Assembly: GCA_963662155.1 (NCBI GenBank)
Contig: OY759261.1
Span: 42,579,556 to 42,643,555 of the forward strand
From: Lamellibrachia columna
Taxonomy: Eukaryota; Annelida; Polychaeta; Sabellida; Siboglinidae
DNA length: 64,000 bases
Reading direction: 5' to 3'
Below are positions 1 to 10,293 of this stretch, piece by piece; within the stretch, counting starts at the first letter, position 1; each line of letters opens with the position of its first letter. A model generated the notes under the pieces. That model did not search any database, was not told where the DNA came from, and saw only the letters and a list, made by a program, of their open reading frames with translations. Both the position numbers and the translations under genes were made by a program.

Positions 1-234
1 GTTTGATTTCAAAGTTCATCTAAATATACAATGTTATACTTCCCTTTTATTTTCTGTATTTTCGAAGGTATTACTTTAAAATACGTTTTGCATGGATTTT
101 ATTTTTAAACAACCAAGATGTTATAAATACTAATAAATTCAGTGTCGCAATGTCTGAAAACATTTGTTCAGTAACCAATGAAAATTGTTGTACATCCCTA
201 TAAACTGAAGTTTTAACTCCTCTAGTTAAATAAC

Positions 235-640
235 TTGGAGGAAGGAGGCTCTCCTGTAGGAGATGAAACTAAGGAAGGAGGGTGTGGGAAGGGGTATCTC
301 CCCTTCCAAAATACAAAATATTTTGAGAATGAAGGTCCCAGGGGGGGCACTTCATGTATTGGCTGTAACAGCCTTTCATGTATAAACATGGAATTAAAAA
401 AAGAAGTAGAATATCTGAAAAGGAAAAAGCAGATGTGAACAAAAAAGAAACAAAAGAAATCTCCTTACCACAGCAGGAGATTTAGCACCTCTGACTCTTT
501 GGGTGTGACTTTGGTTCAACATTCATCCATTTTTGGTCTAACATTTATAGGAAATCGAAATTCAGAAGAAAAAATATAGGAATAATTATTGCTATTTCAG
601 GTGGAACCATCTATTGACTCGTGTTAACACAAATTACCAT
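235..640. other. G-rich block with short inverted repeats, intron A-B (unit 0)
   Basis: No exon here. The block has an 8-bp perfect inverted repeat, ggaagggg (287-294) and ccccttcc (300-307), with a 5-base loop, and a second one, aaatctcct (457-465) and aggagattt (475-483), with a 9-base loop, followed by cacctctgactctttggg. The same block recurs in every unit, e.g. 8590-8850, 15969-16220 and 35877-36130. In types a and b (23922, 29949, 43332, 49447) the first hairpin is deleted. It may be an old MITE or SINE-like insertion; I cannot identify it. Confidence 0.4.
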
Positions 641-666
641 GACTTTCAACATTTCGTCACAAAATT

Positions 667-1662
667 TCTGATTACGGCATGGTGTAACATAACACAACCA
701 GATCCCACCCACAGGTGGTCATCCACATGTAGATCTGATTACATCATGGTGTAACATAACACAACCAGATCCCACCCACAGGTGGTCATCCACATGTAGA
801 TCTGACTACATCATGGTGTGACATAACACAACCAGTTCCCATCCACAGGTGGTCATCCACATGTAGATCTGATTACATCATGGTGTGACATAACACAACC
901 AGTTCCCACCCACAGGTGGTCATCCACATGTAGATCTGATTACATCATGGTGTGACATAACACAACCAGATCCCATCCACAGGTGGTCATCCACATGTAG
1001 ATCTGATTACATCATGGTGTGACATAACACAACCAGATCCCATCCACAGGTGGTCATCAACATGTAGATCTGATTACATCATGGTGTGACATAACACAAC
1101 CAGATCCCATCCACAGGTGGTCATCCACATGTAGATCTGATTACATCATGGTGTGATATAACACAACCAGATCCCATCCACAGGTGGTCATCCACATGTA
1201 GATCTGATTACATCATGGTGTGACATAACACAACCAGATCCCATCCACAGGTGGTCATCCACATGTAGATCTGATTACATCATGGTGTGACATAACACAA
1301 CCAGATCCCATCCACAGGTGGTCATCCACATGTAGATCTGATTACATCATGGTGTGACATAACACAACCAGATCCCATCCACAGGTGGTCATCCACATGT
1401 AGATCTGATTACATCATGGTGTGACATAACACAACCAGATCCCATCCACAGGTGGTCATCCACATGTAGATCTGATTACATCATGGTGTGACATAACACA
1501 ACCAGATCCCATCCACAGGTGGTCATCCACATGTAGATCTGATTACATCATGGTGTGACATAACACAACCAGATCCCATCCACAGGTGGTCATCCACATG
1601 TAGATCTGATTACATTATGGTGTGACATAGCACAACCAGATCCCATCCACAGGTGGTCTCAT
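667..1662. repeat. 67-bp minisatellite, unit 0
   Basis: About 15 copies, period 67, core catggtgtgacataacac, each with an agatct palindrome. The copies are nearly uniform (gacataacacaaccagatcccatcc), unlike other units. Confidence 0.92.
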
Positions 1663-1914
1663 TCATATGTAGATTTCTACCACAAACAATATTTTGTTGT
1701 AATGAATCATAAGAAACCTCCAAATCTCCACAACTATTAGGAAAATATAGGTTTTTTTTCTAAAAATATAGGAATGCTGCACACCCTACCCTCAACTACC
1801 CCACCTACCTGTAGAGAAAGCTGAGCCACTTGAGCAGGAAGCGTCGGGTGGTGGCGACGCCCCGATGGTCAGACCGCCCACTGCTCCAGGCCGAAGTTTG
1901 TAAAGTTCCTGAGC

Positions 1915-3264
1915 ATGTCAAGTCGCTCGGAGGATGAGATGTCCCAATTATTTAAAAAGGGTTCGAGAAATAAGTCAGAGAATTACAGACCAGTGAGTTT
2001 AACGTCAGTGATTTGTAAATTATTAGAAAGGTTAATTAAAGACCATATGGTGGACTTCCTCGTTAAGCATAAATTATTAAATTCATCTCAACATGGATTC
2101 CTTAAAGCGAGGTCATGCTTAACAAATATGTTATGTTTTTTGGAAGAAATCACTAAGTGGAGAGACGTGGGATCGCCAGTAGATATTATCTACTTAGATT
2201 TTAAGAAAGCTTTTGACAAAGTGCCACATCAAAGATTACTACTTAAATTAAAAGCCCATGGTATCGGGGATAGCATAACTGACTGGATAGAACAATGGCT
2301 GACTGACAGAAGACAACGAGTTGTAGTAGATGGAGAAGTTTCAAATTGGAAATCGGTTTTGAGTGGGGTACCTCAAGGATCAGTATTAGGACCTATATTA
2401 TTCTTAATTTATATCAATGACTTGGACGACAGTATAACAAGTAACGTACTGAAATTTGCGGATGACACAAAACTGTTTAGAAAGGTTAATACTGATGGTG
2501 ATAAACAACATTTACAAAACGATCTAGATAGATTAGTGAAATGGTCTGAGAAATGGCAGATGTTGTTAAATTTTGGGAAATGTAAATGCCTACATACAGG
2601 ACATAGGAATTTGAATGTAAACTATAAAATGGGAGATACTGTTCTGGGTACTACTGTAAAAGAAAAGGACTTAGGAGTTACAAAAAGTGCTGATATGAAA
2701 GTTTCAGAGCAGTGTGGTATTGCAGATTCAAAGGGTAATCAAATTCTTGGATTGATTAGAAGAAACATAACATACAAGGGAAAAAAGTTAATTATACCTC
2801 TTTATAAAGCAATAGTTAGACCTCATTTAGAATACTGTATACAAGCATGGAGACCATATCGTAAGAAGGATATAGATACGCTTGAACGCATACAAATGAG
2901 AGCAACTAAAATGATTCCAGAACTGAGAGACCTTAGTTATGAAGAACGCCTGAAAGAATGTGGTTTAACAACTCTAGAGAAAAGGAGGTTAAGAGGAGAT
3001 CAGATTGAAGTTTTTAAGATATTGAATGGGTATGAAAATATTGATAGAAATATGTTTTTCTCACTCAAGAAGGATAGCAGAACTAGAGGACATGAGGTAA
3101 AATTAGTAAAGGATCAATGTAGATTGGACATCAGGAAGCACTCGTTCTCACAGAGGACAATAAATGAATGGAACAAATTGTCTACAGATTGTGTAACTGC
3201 TAGCAGCGTGAATATGTTTAAAAACAAGGTTGACACATATCTCAGGAGGGCGGGCTATAAGTAG
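1915..3264 (+). CDS. Reverse transcriptase fragment (CR1-like ORF2, C-terminal part)
   Basis: Open for 449 codons. Residues 1-11 come from the antisense strand of DUS3L exon A (the ATG at 1915 is host sequence); the element proper starts about residue 12 with L-F-K-K-G-S-R. RT motifs in order: N-Y-R-P-V-S-L-T-S near residue 23, the first catalytic Asp in Y-L-D-F-K-K-A-F-D (Asp 95), G-V-P-Q-G-S-V-L-G-P (151-160), the F-A-D-D catalytic box (181-184), then the thumb and the L-Y-K-A-I-V-R-P-H-L-E-Y-C segment typical of CR1/Jockey-group proteins. The endonuclease domain and N-terminal RT are missing. No internal stop, so the insertion is fairly young, but the element cannot move on its own. Confidence 0.88.
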   Translation: MSSRSEDEMSQLFKKGSRNKSENYRPVSLTSVICKLLERLIKDHMVDFLVKHKLLNSSQHGFLKARSCLTNMLCFLEEITKWRDVGSPVDIIYLDFKKAFDKVPHQRLLLKLKAHGIGDSITDWIEQWLTDRRQRVVVDGEVSNWKSVLSGVPQGSVLGPILFLIYINDLDDSITSNVLKFADDTKLFRKVNTDGDKQHLQNDLDRLVKWSEKWQMLLNFGKCKCLHTGHRNLNVNYKMGDTVLGTTVKEKDLGVTKSADMKVSEQCGIADSKGNQILGLIRRNITYKGKKLIIPLYKAIVRPHLEYCIQAWRPYRKKDIDTLERIQMRATKMIPELRDLSYEERLKECGLTTLEKRRLRGDQIEVFKILNGYENIDRNMFFSLKKDSRTRGHEVKLVKDQCRLDIRKHSFSQRTINEWNKLSTDCVTASSVNMFKNKVDTYLRRAGYK

Positions 3265-3360
3265 ATGAACATTGTTGGACTCTCGATAAGCCAATGGCTT
3301 CCTTGTCCACTTGCCATCTGGGCCTTTGGCTTGGATGGCAAATCTTGTTAAATCTTGTTA
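1949..3360 (+). mobile_element. 5'-truncated CR1-like non-LTR retrotransposon
   Basis: About 1.4 kb inserted into exon A of unit 0. The uninterrupted sequence of the other units places the junctions after gtcccaat (1941-1948) and before aatgtctctg (3361). The left end starts abruptly inside the reverse transcriptase, as in a typical 5'-truncated LINE; the right end finishes with two copies of a short aaatcttgtt-like repeat, as CR1/L2-type elements do. Any target-site duplication is at most aat, too short to be certain. It lies opposite to the host exon and occurs in no other unit of the window, so it is younger than the array or was lost from the rest. Confidence 0.85.
3265..3360 (+). other. 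3' untranslated end of the retrotransposon
   Basis: Short tail after the TAG. It contains gccaatggct near 3291 and gccatctgggcctttggc near 3313-3330, then ends in two near-perfect copies of aatcttgtta. Short terminal repeats instead of poly-A fit CR1/L2-type elements. No further ORF. Confidence 0.6.
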
Positions 3361-6300
3361 AATGTCTCTGTTCCTTCATCTCCGTGAATATCCATGGCTT
3401 GAGTATTTGTACAGGGAAAATTATCAGTGGGAAACAATTTATGGTGTGAAATAATGGAACAAACTCAGCATTATTTACAAAGAAGCCAACATTCCATGGA
3501 TTTGCTGATAACTGAAAAACTAATATGGTTCACAAATATGAATAAAATGTCTGATTTATTTCTTCAAACTTGCACAATGTATTGTTTTTTTTCAATTAAT
3601 GATTTAGTGACATGAATATGTTAGGTAAGTTCGATGTTTTAAAGGCAAAAACAGCTTACAACAATGTTCTGACCAGATTTTTCATACATTTGCTTTTATA
3701 TCTGTTGAAAATATGTGTTTACTAAAAAAATTCTGGAAACCTTTGCACACTTAAGTAGGTGACCCCCACACGATATCTCACATTGAGGTAAGACAAATGA
3801 ATCAGTGATAGTGACATCTGGTGGTCATCAATGGAAAATGAACTAGCGACCCACCGTCCAATCATCATCCCTGCTACACTCGTCTGTTTTCGTTGTATAT
3901 TCACATCTTCATATGACAGAATGTCTCCATTGCATGAAATAATAATCACTGTATGTAAAAATGTATAACATGTCTGCCTGGATTGTATCCCTTCCCCTCA
4001 TTCACAATGGGCTTGTCCCAGATAATTCTTCCCTTCCACTGTTACAACTGCCACAGACACATGTCATAGTACACTGGTTATAGTGTGGTTCTTGCAGCCA
4101 TTAGTGGCTCAACATCAACGGGAGCAAGGCAAAGATCATGAAAGTCTAAACAAATAGCAGAAACCCAGTCTCTCTTCGAGGGAACCACTGCAAGAAACCG
4201 ACTCCTTCACATACTTAGGCAGAAAAATCAGCAAGATAGGAGGCTTTTCTATGGAAATGTTTTTGATAGCATGAACGTGTTTTGGTTATAAATGCATTTG
4301 AATTCTCTTCAAATGTTTTGACACAAGACGTATACCGTATATAGCACATGTTGAAAGAACTGATTGCGAAAGTGAATTCACAGGTCAGACAATGATTCCA
4401 TAAAATGCTCATTATAGAGAGAGTAAACCCTTCCCATCATACCACCATGCTACCTGGTGGGTTACAATGGAACATAGTGATTCAGGTAATAGAACCAGAA
4501 GCCTATATATTAAACAGCTTGATGTTTTTGGAGTTGTCCAAATCTTCAAGTTCCATTATAATCCACCAGGTAAAGTGGTAGTAATGTTAAGGGTCTATTG
4601 TAAAGCATAATTGCTTATTACAAAATCAAATGTTTGGCGGTCGCTATCAAACGGAAATGTTTAGGGTATGCATACAAATGTAAAGGCACTGACAGTTATA
4701 GGGCTGCATGTGAATGTGTATATTCAACATTCAAATGTGTTTGCTAGGATTACTGTATATATGATCTGCACAAATAACTACATGGTTAATTTATTATTCA
4801 CTACATTCTGCTAAAAAATGTCAAGAAAGAGATGAAACATTTGTCCAGTGTTATATAGTATTTGAGTGTTTCAAGATAAATTATATTTTCTGTTGCATAT
4901 TGTTAAGGGAAATATAGGAAAACTGTTATTTCACCAGTCAATAGTTTGGCGAATAATGTGTTTTGCAGCATACTACTTTTCTGAATGATACGCAGTTAGG
5001 CTCTAGGCCTGGAGTAATAGTAATATGTAATAGTATCAATTACATTTTGTTCAAGTAACAGTAATAGAACAGAATACAATGTAATTGTAATAGAAAGCAA
5101 AGTAATAGTAATTGAGCTATTAATTTGCTATTACAATTGAACATTTGTCAATTTGCTACAAAACACTTTTACATCCACCACTATCAACTAGATGGCAGCA
5201 CAAGTCCACTATAAACTCATGTTAAGGTCGTTAATGTGTTTTGCTGTGGAGTTCTTCATATGTATGCATCTTTGTTAAACTTTACCAAAGACAGGTATAG
5301 GAGCAGCAGCCTGGGCGCAGCGGTCAATGTAGGTCCAGTCGGCCAGTCATGTGTATCTCTGTTTCCTTGACCGCCCATGGAACTACGTGACAAAACACAG
5401 AACACACCTGCATGAGCCACAGCCAAGCACATCATGTCAAAAGTCTGTTTACTGCCTTCACAAGAATCATAAATATGTTGTGGTTTTCTCTCTCTATTTC
5501 ACAGATGACCCATTATTTTATTAAATAACACAATATCTTTAATACTTCACATACACTGATTGTGTGTATTTGTAATGTTCTTTTTTTGTCAATAACACTC
5601 CATAAAAAAGAATATTTGATGCATTGTATACATGGCCTTCTAATATAAAGCATTTGAACTTAACCCTGCATGTTTGAAATTTTAATACAGAATATTTGTA
5701 TTTCATCAAGCGCATTTGTATATGAAAAAAAAACAGCAATTTGCTTAGGAATTCTAGCATGTGACACATTTGTATTTGAACCACTAAGGGTAATTGACCC
5801 CCACCCTGCTTTATGCAGTCAATCATACCAGGGCTCTACACTAAGGGTGATATTTCAATGACTTTTCAAGGATACTGAGAAGTAAAATAAAGGTTCCATT
5901 TCATAGTTTATTATACTTCGTACTTGCACAAAACAACTGATCATCAGAAAAATTACAGCATTCCCAAATAACTTCTGAATAAGAATGCAGATTATAGTCT
6001 GTTTTTTTCCAAGTCAACTCTCTTGAAATTTAGCTTTCCTCTCTTTCAAAATGAATTACATTCCAAACACATAAAATGGCGCTCAGTGACAGTGGTTAAT
6101 TAATACAATTTCTTTTAATGCAGATGGCTACCGCTGACACAAAACATTACAGATTTGCTTCTTGTTACCGTGCAAATCCTCAGTGTTATATTGAGCTCTG
6201 TATACATAACTTTATTGAAGTTATGCAGTGCAGTACCTGCAATACAACATCATCAGTGTAATGAAACATGGTATGATGAAATTTAAATGTCAATATCTTC

Positions 6301-6548
6301 AATGATACAGCAGTTACATAGTGCTGCCACCTGCCTGAGCTTTTATGAAAACGTTTTTTCCTGAGCTTTTTCACAGGCACTCCAAAAACAAAGAACATTT
6401 AACTACCTTTTTAACTACACACTTCATTCTTTGTCAAGATCAGGCCACGATCTAGACACTGCTGTGCAACACTTCTAGAAATGAAGTTATAATGGCAGCA
6501 AACATATAACTTTTTATATTGTTTACAGATGTCAACACACAGCAGTGA

Positions 6549-6800
6549 TTGTTCACGTTGGCCTTGTGTTTGGGAAGGAACTCAAAGTCATCAGGAACTT
6601 GACCCAGTCGTTGTTCAGTGGTGGGTGTTGGCCTTGCGCTTGGGAAGGAACTCAAAGTCATCAGGAACTTGACCCAGTCATTGTTCACTGGTAGGCATTG
6701 GCTTTGTGCTTGGGAAGGAACTCAAAGTCACCAGGAAATTGACCCAGTCATTGTTCACTGGTAGACGTTGGCCTTGTACTTGGGAAGGAACTGGACCCAG
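6549..6800. repeat. 70-bp minisatellite, unit 1 (4 copies)
   Basis: Four copies with period 70 (cttgtgcttgggaaggaact core at about 70-bp steps), downstream of the unit 1 exon C on the minus strand. The copies differ by single bases, including cttgcgc and cttgtac variants. Confidence 0.9.
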
Positions 6801-6863
6801 AAGGAGCTCTCTGCAAACAGAAACGTTATTAATGAGCCATTGTTCACAGTAGAACAAAGGCTG

Positions 6864-7160
6864 AAGTACCCACCATCCCACCAACTGTTCACCAGTAACA
6901 GAAAATACCCACCATCCCACCAACTGTTCACCAGTAACAGAAAGTACCCACCATCCCACCAACTGTTCACCAGTAACAGAAAGTACCCACCATCTCACCA
7001 ACTGTTCACCAGTAACAGAACGTACCCACCATCTCACCAACTGTTCACCAGTAACAGAAAGTACCCACCATCTCACCAACTGTTCACCAGTAACAGAACG
7101 TACCCACCATCTCACCAACTGTTCACCAGTAACAGAAAGTACCCACTGTTCCACCTGTTT
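6864..7160. repeat. 39-bp minisatellite, unit 1 (7 copies + partial)
   Basis: Core cagtaacagaaagtacccac at 39-bp steps, with aagtaccc and acgtaccc forms alternating in the right half. Ends in a degenerate copy cccactgttccacctg. Lies in intron B-C within about 55 bp of the exon C acceptor. Confidence 0.92.
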
Positions 7161-7516
7161 TAACCAGTTGCTTCTGCCACTATTTAGTAAAATCCAGAGA
7201 CCATCACCTCAGCTATGACTTTCACAATAGCTAAAGGTAGTATTTCCAAGGGAGTCATGAGGTAAAGACAGGCATATGAAGGAAACTAACAAATTGACTT
7301 TCTCAATGGACAGCTTCACAGGCTATCTAATAAATGAATGAAAAGTTTGCACTCGCAAAAAGCATAACAATTTCAGATTTATATAGACAAGTATAGTAGA
7401 CAAGTATTACACAATCGTCAAGGAGGAGATGCTCTTATTGATGTAATAATAATAATTAACTTCTATGGCACCTATATCCTCAGGAACCTGAACTCAGAGG
7501 TGCAACAAAACAGAAT

Positions 7517-7975
7517 CTAAGAGCACGACCATTGATGTAATACCAAGTGTACGACTGATGATGTAATACCAAGTGCACAGCCATTGATGTAATACCAAGT
7601 GCACGGCCATTGATGTAATACCAAGTGCACGTCCATTGATGTAATACCAAGTGCACGGCCATTGACATAATACCACGAGCACGACCATTGACGTAATACA
7701 AAGTGCACAACGGTTAATGTAATACCAAGTGCACGACCATTGACGTAATACCAAGTCCACGACCACTGACGTAACACCAAGTGCACAATCACTGTTGTAA
7801 TACCAAGTCCATGACCATTGACGTAATACCAAGTGCACGACCATTGTTGTAATACCGAGTACATGACCACTGTTGTAATACAAAGTACACGACCATTGTT
7901 GTAATACCGAGTACATGACCGTTGATGTAATACCAAGTGCACGACCATTGATGTAATACTAAGTACACAACAACT
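7517..7975. repeat. 26-bp minisatellite, unit 1
   Basis: About 17-18 degenerate copies with core gcacgaccattgatgtaata. Variation falls mainly at ttgatg/ttgacg/ttgttg and gtgcac/gtacac. Lies in intron B-C, between the 39-bp array and exon B. Confidence 0.9.
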
Positions 7976-9031
7976 TTTTTGTACAGTTGTCTGCCCAACA
8001 GGTTTGTGAATCATTTGCAACTTCAAAAGTAAACAAAAACAGAAATTGTATAAAAAATATATTTGAAGTAGAAAAATGAATTGAAGGATGACCTTCAACT
8101 GACCTGATTTTGACCCAGTTGGCACAGCTTCCACTGGCCATGAGCGTCTCAAGGTCGTTGCGGCCTATCTAATATGACGGCTTCTCGTTGATCCTCTGTG
8201 GCAGTCGCTCCAGCAATTCAACTGGGATATACCTGTGATCATCACACACCTATCAATAAGACATGGCCTTGCAAGTAAGTTCACGGGAATGGACCACGAT
8301 ATTCATTGGCTAACTGATGCAGAACTAGTCGTGGTTTTCATGCCCCAATTCTCTTAAATGTTTGATTTCAAAGTTCATCTAAATATACAATGTTATATTT
8401 CCCTTTTATTTTCTGTATTTTCGTAGGTATTATTCTAAAATACGTTTTGCATGGATTTTATTTTTAAACAACCAAGATGTTATTAATACTAATAAATTCA
8501 GTGTCGCAATGTCTGAAAACATTTGTTCAGTAACCAATGAAAATGGTTGTACATAACTATAAACTGAAGTTTTAACTCCTCTAGTTAAACTTGGAGGAAG
8601 GAGGCTCTCCTGTAGGAGAGGAAACTAAGGAAGGAGGGTGTGGGAAGGGGGTATCTCCCCTTCCAAAATACAAAATGTTTTGAGATTGAAGGTCCCGGGG
8701 GGGGGCACTTCATGTATTGGCTGTAACAGCCTTTCATATAAAAACATGGAATTAAAAAAAAAAATAGAATATCTGAAAAGGAAAAAAGCAGATGTGAACA
8801 AAAAAGAAACGAAAGAAATCTCCTTACCACAGCAGGAGATTTAGCACCTCTGACTCTTTGGGTGTGACTTTGGTTCAACATTCATCCATTTTTGGTCTAA
8901 CAATTATAGGAAATCGAAATTCAGAAGAAAAAATATAGGAATAATTATTGCTATTTCAGGTGGAACCATCTATTGACTCATTGTTAACACAAATTACCAT
9001 AATTTTCAAAATTTCGTCACGAAATTCACCG

Positions 9032-10293
9032 ATCTGATTACGGCATGGTGCGACATAACACAACCAGATCCCATCCACAGGTGGTCATTCACATGTAGAT
9101 CTGATTACATCATGGTGTGACATAACACAACCAGATCCCATCCACAGGTGGTAATTCACATGTAGATTTGATTATATCATGGTGTGACATAACACAACCA
9201 GATCACATCCACAGGTGGTCATCCACATGTAGATTTGATTATATCATGGTGTGACATAACACAACCAGATCCTATCCACAGGTGGTCATCCACATGTAGA
9301 TCTGATTACATCATGGTGTGACATAACACAACCAGATCCCATCCACAGGTGGTCACCCACATGTAGATCTGATTACATCATGGTGTGACATAACACAACC
9401 AGATCCCATCCACAGGTGGTCATCCACATGTAGATCTGATTACATCATGGTGTGACATAACACAACCAGATCCCATCCACAGGTGGTAATTCACATGTAG
9501 ATTTGATTATATCATGGTGTGACATAACACAACCAGATCCCATCCACAGGTGGTCATCCACATGTAGATTTGATTATATTATGGTGTGACATAACACAAC
9601 CAGATCCCATCCACAGGTGGTCATCCACATGTAGATTTGATTATATCATGGTGTGACATAACACAACCAGATCCCATCCACAGGTGGTCACCCACATGTA
9701 GATCTGATTACATCATGGTGTGACATAACACAACCAGATCCCATCCACAGGTGGTCATCCACATGTAGATTTGATTATATCATGGTGTGACATAACACAA
9801 CCAGATCCCATCCACAGGTGGTCATCCACATGTAGATCTGATTACATCATGGTGTGACATAACACAACCAGATCCCATCCACAGGTGGTCATCCACATGT
9901 AGATTTGATTATATCATGGTGTGACATAACACAACCAGATCCCATCCACAGGTGGTCACCCACATGTAGATCTGATTACATCATGGTGTGACATAACACA
10001 ACCAGATCCCATCCACAGGTGGTCATCCACATGTAGATCTGATTACATCATGGTGTGACATAACATAACCAGATCCCATCCACAGGTGGTCATCCACATG
10101 TAGATTTGATTATATCATGGTGTAACATAACACAACCAGATCCCATCCACAGGTGGTCATCCACATGTAGATTTGATTATATCATGGTGTGACATAACAC
10201 AACCAGATCCCATCCACAGGTGGTCACCCACATGTAGATCTGATTACATCATGGTGTGATGTAACACAACCAGATCCCATCCACAGGTGGTCT
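9032..10293. repeat. 67-bp minisatellite, unit 1
   Basis: About 19 copies of two kinds: gatctgattacatcatgg and gatttgattatatcatgg. The second kind is private to this unit and is mixed with the first in short runs, suggesting local expansion. Confidence 0.92.

Larger units (their letters stand above)
1809..5382 (-). pseudogene. DUS3L: DUS3L fragment, unit 0 (exons Y, Z, A; LINE-interrupted)
   Basis: Exons in transcription order: Y 5286-5382, Z 3844-3933, A 3361-3402 plus 1809-1948. Exon Y has a TGA in place of an Arg codon (the R of Y-T-R-L-A-D-W), and its first codon reads Phe instead of Leu. The acceptor of exon Z reads AT instead of AG. Exon A is split by a retrotransposon, its acceptor reads AC instead of AG, and it has a 1-bp insertion in the G-S-D-Q region. 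The FTE glutamate codon is still present, unlike in units 1, 2, 5 and 8. Exons B and C lie left of the window. Non-functional by several independent lesions. Confidence 0.88.

Noticed and set aside
667..1662. E-box-like caggtg in each 67-bp repeat as a regulatory array
   Set aside because: A six-base match repeated by tandem duplication is no evidence of binding; no other regulatory signal accompanies it.
1946..3363. Target-site duplication aat around the LINE
   Set aside because: Three bases also match by chance. I use it only to mark the approximate junctions and do not claim a duplication.
5539..5826. 93-95 codon minus-strand ORF in the spacer (also 12748, 32631, 52108)
   Set aside because: No recognisable motif, low complexity, and interrupted in the other units. 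Chance open frame in the spacer.
6768..7163. Plus-strand repeat protein with Y-P-P-S-H-Q-L-F-T-S-N-R units
   Set aside because: It is the 39-bp array read on the plus strand. The open frame follows from the 39-bp period and a stop-free unit; nothing suggests a promoter or splice context.
7494..8152. Long minus-strand ORFs with W-Y-Y-I-N-G-R-A-L repeats
   Set aside because: These are the 26-bp array, where three repeats make 26 codons. All three frames are open in long runs, and the array lies within intron B-C.
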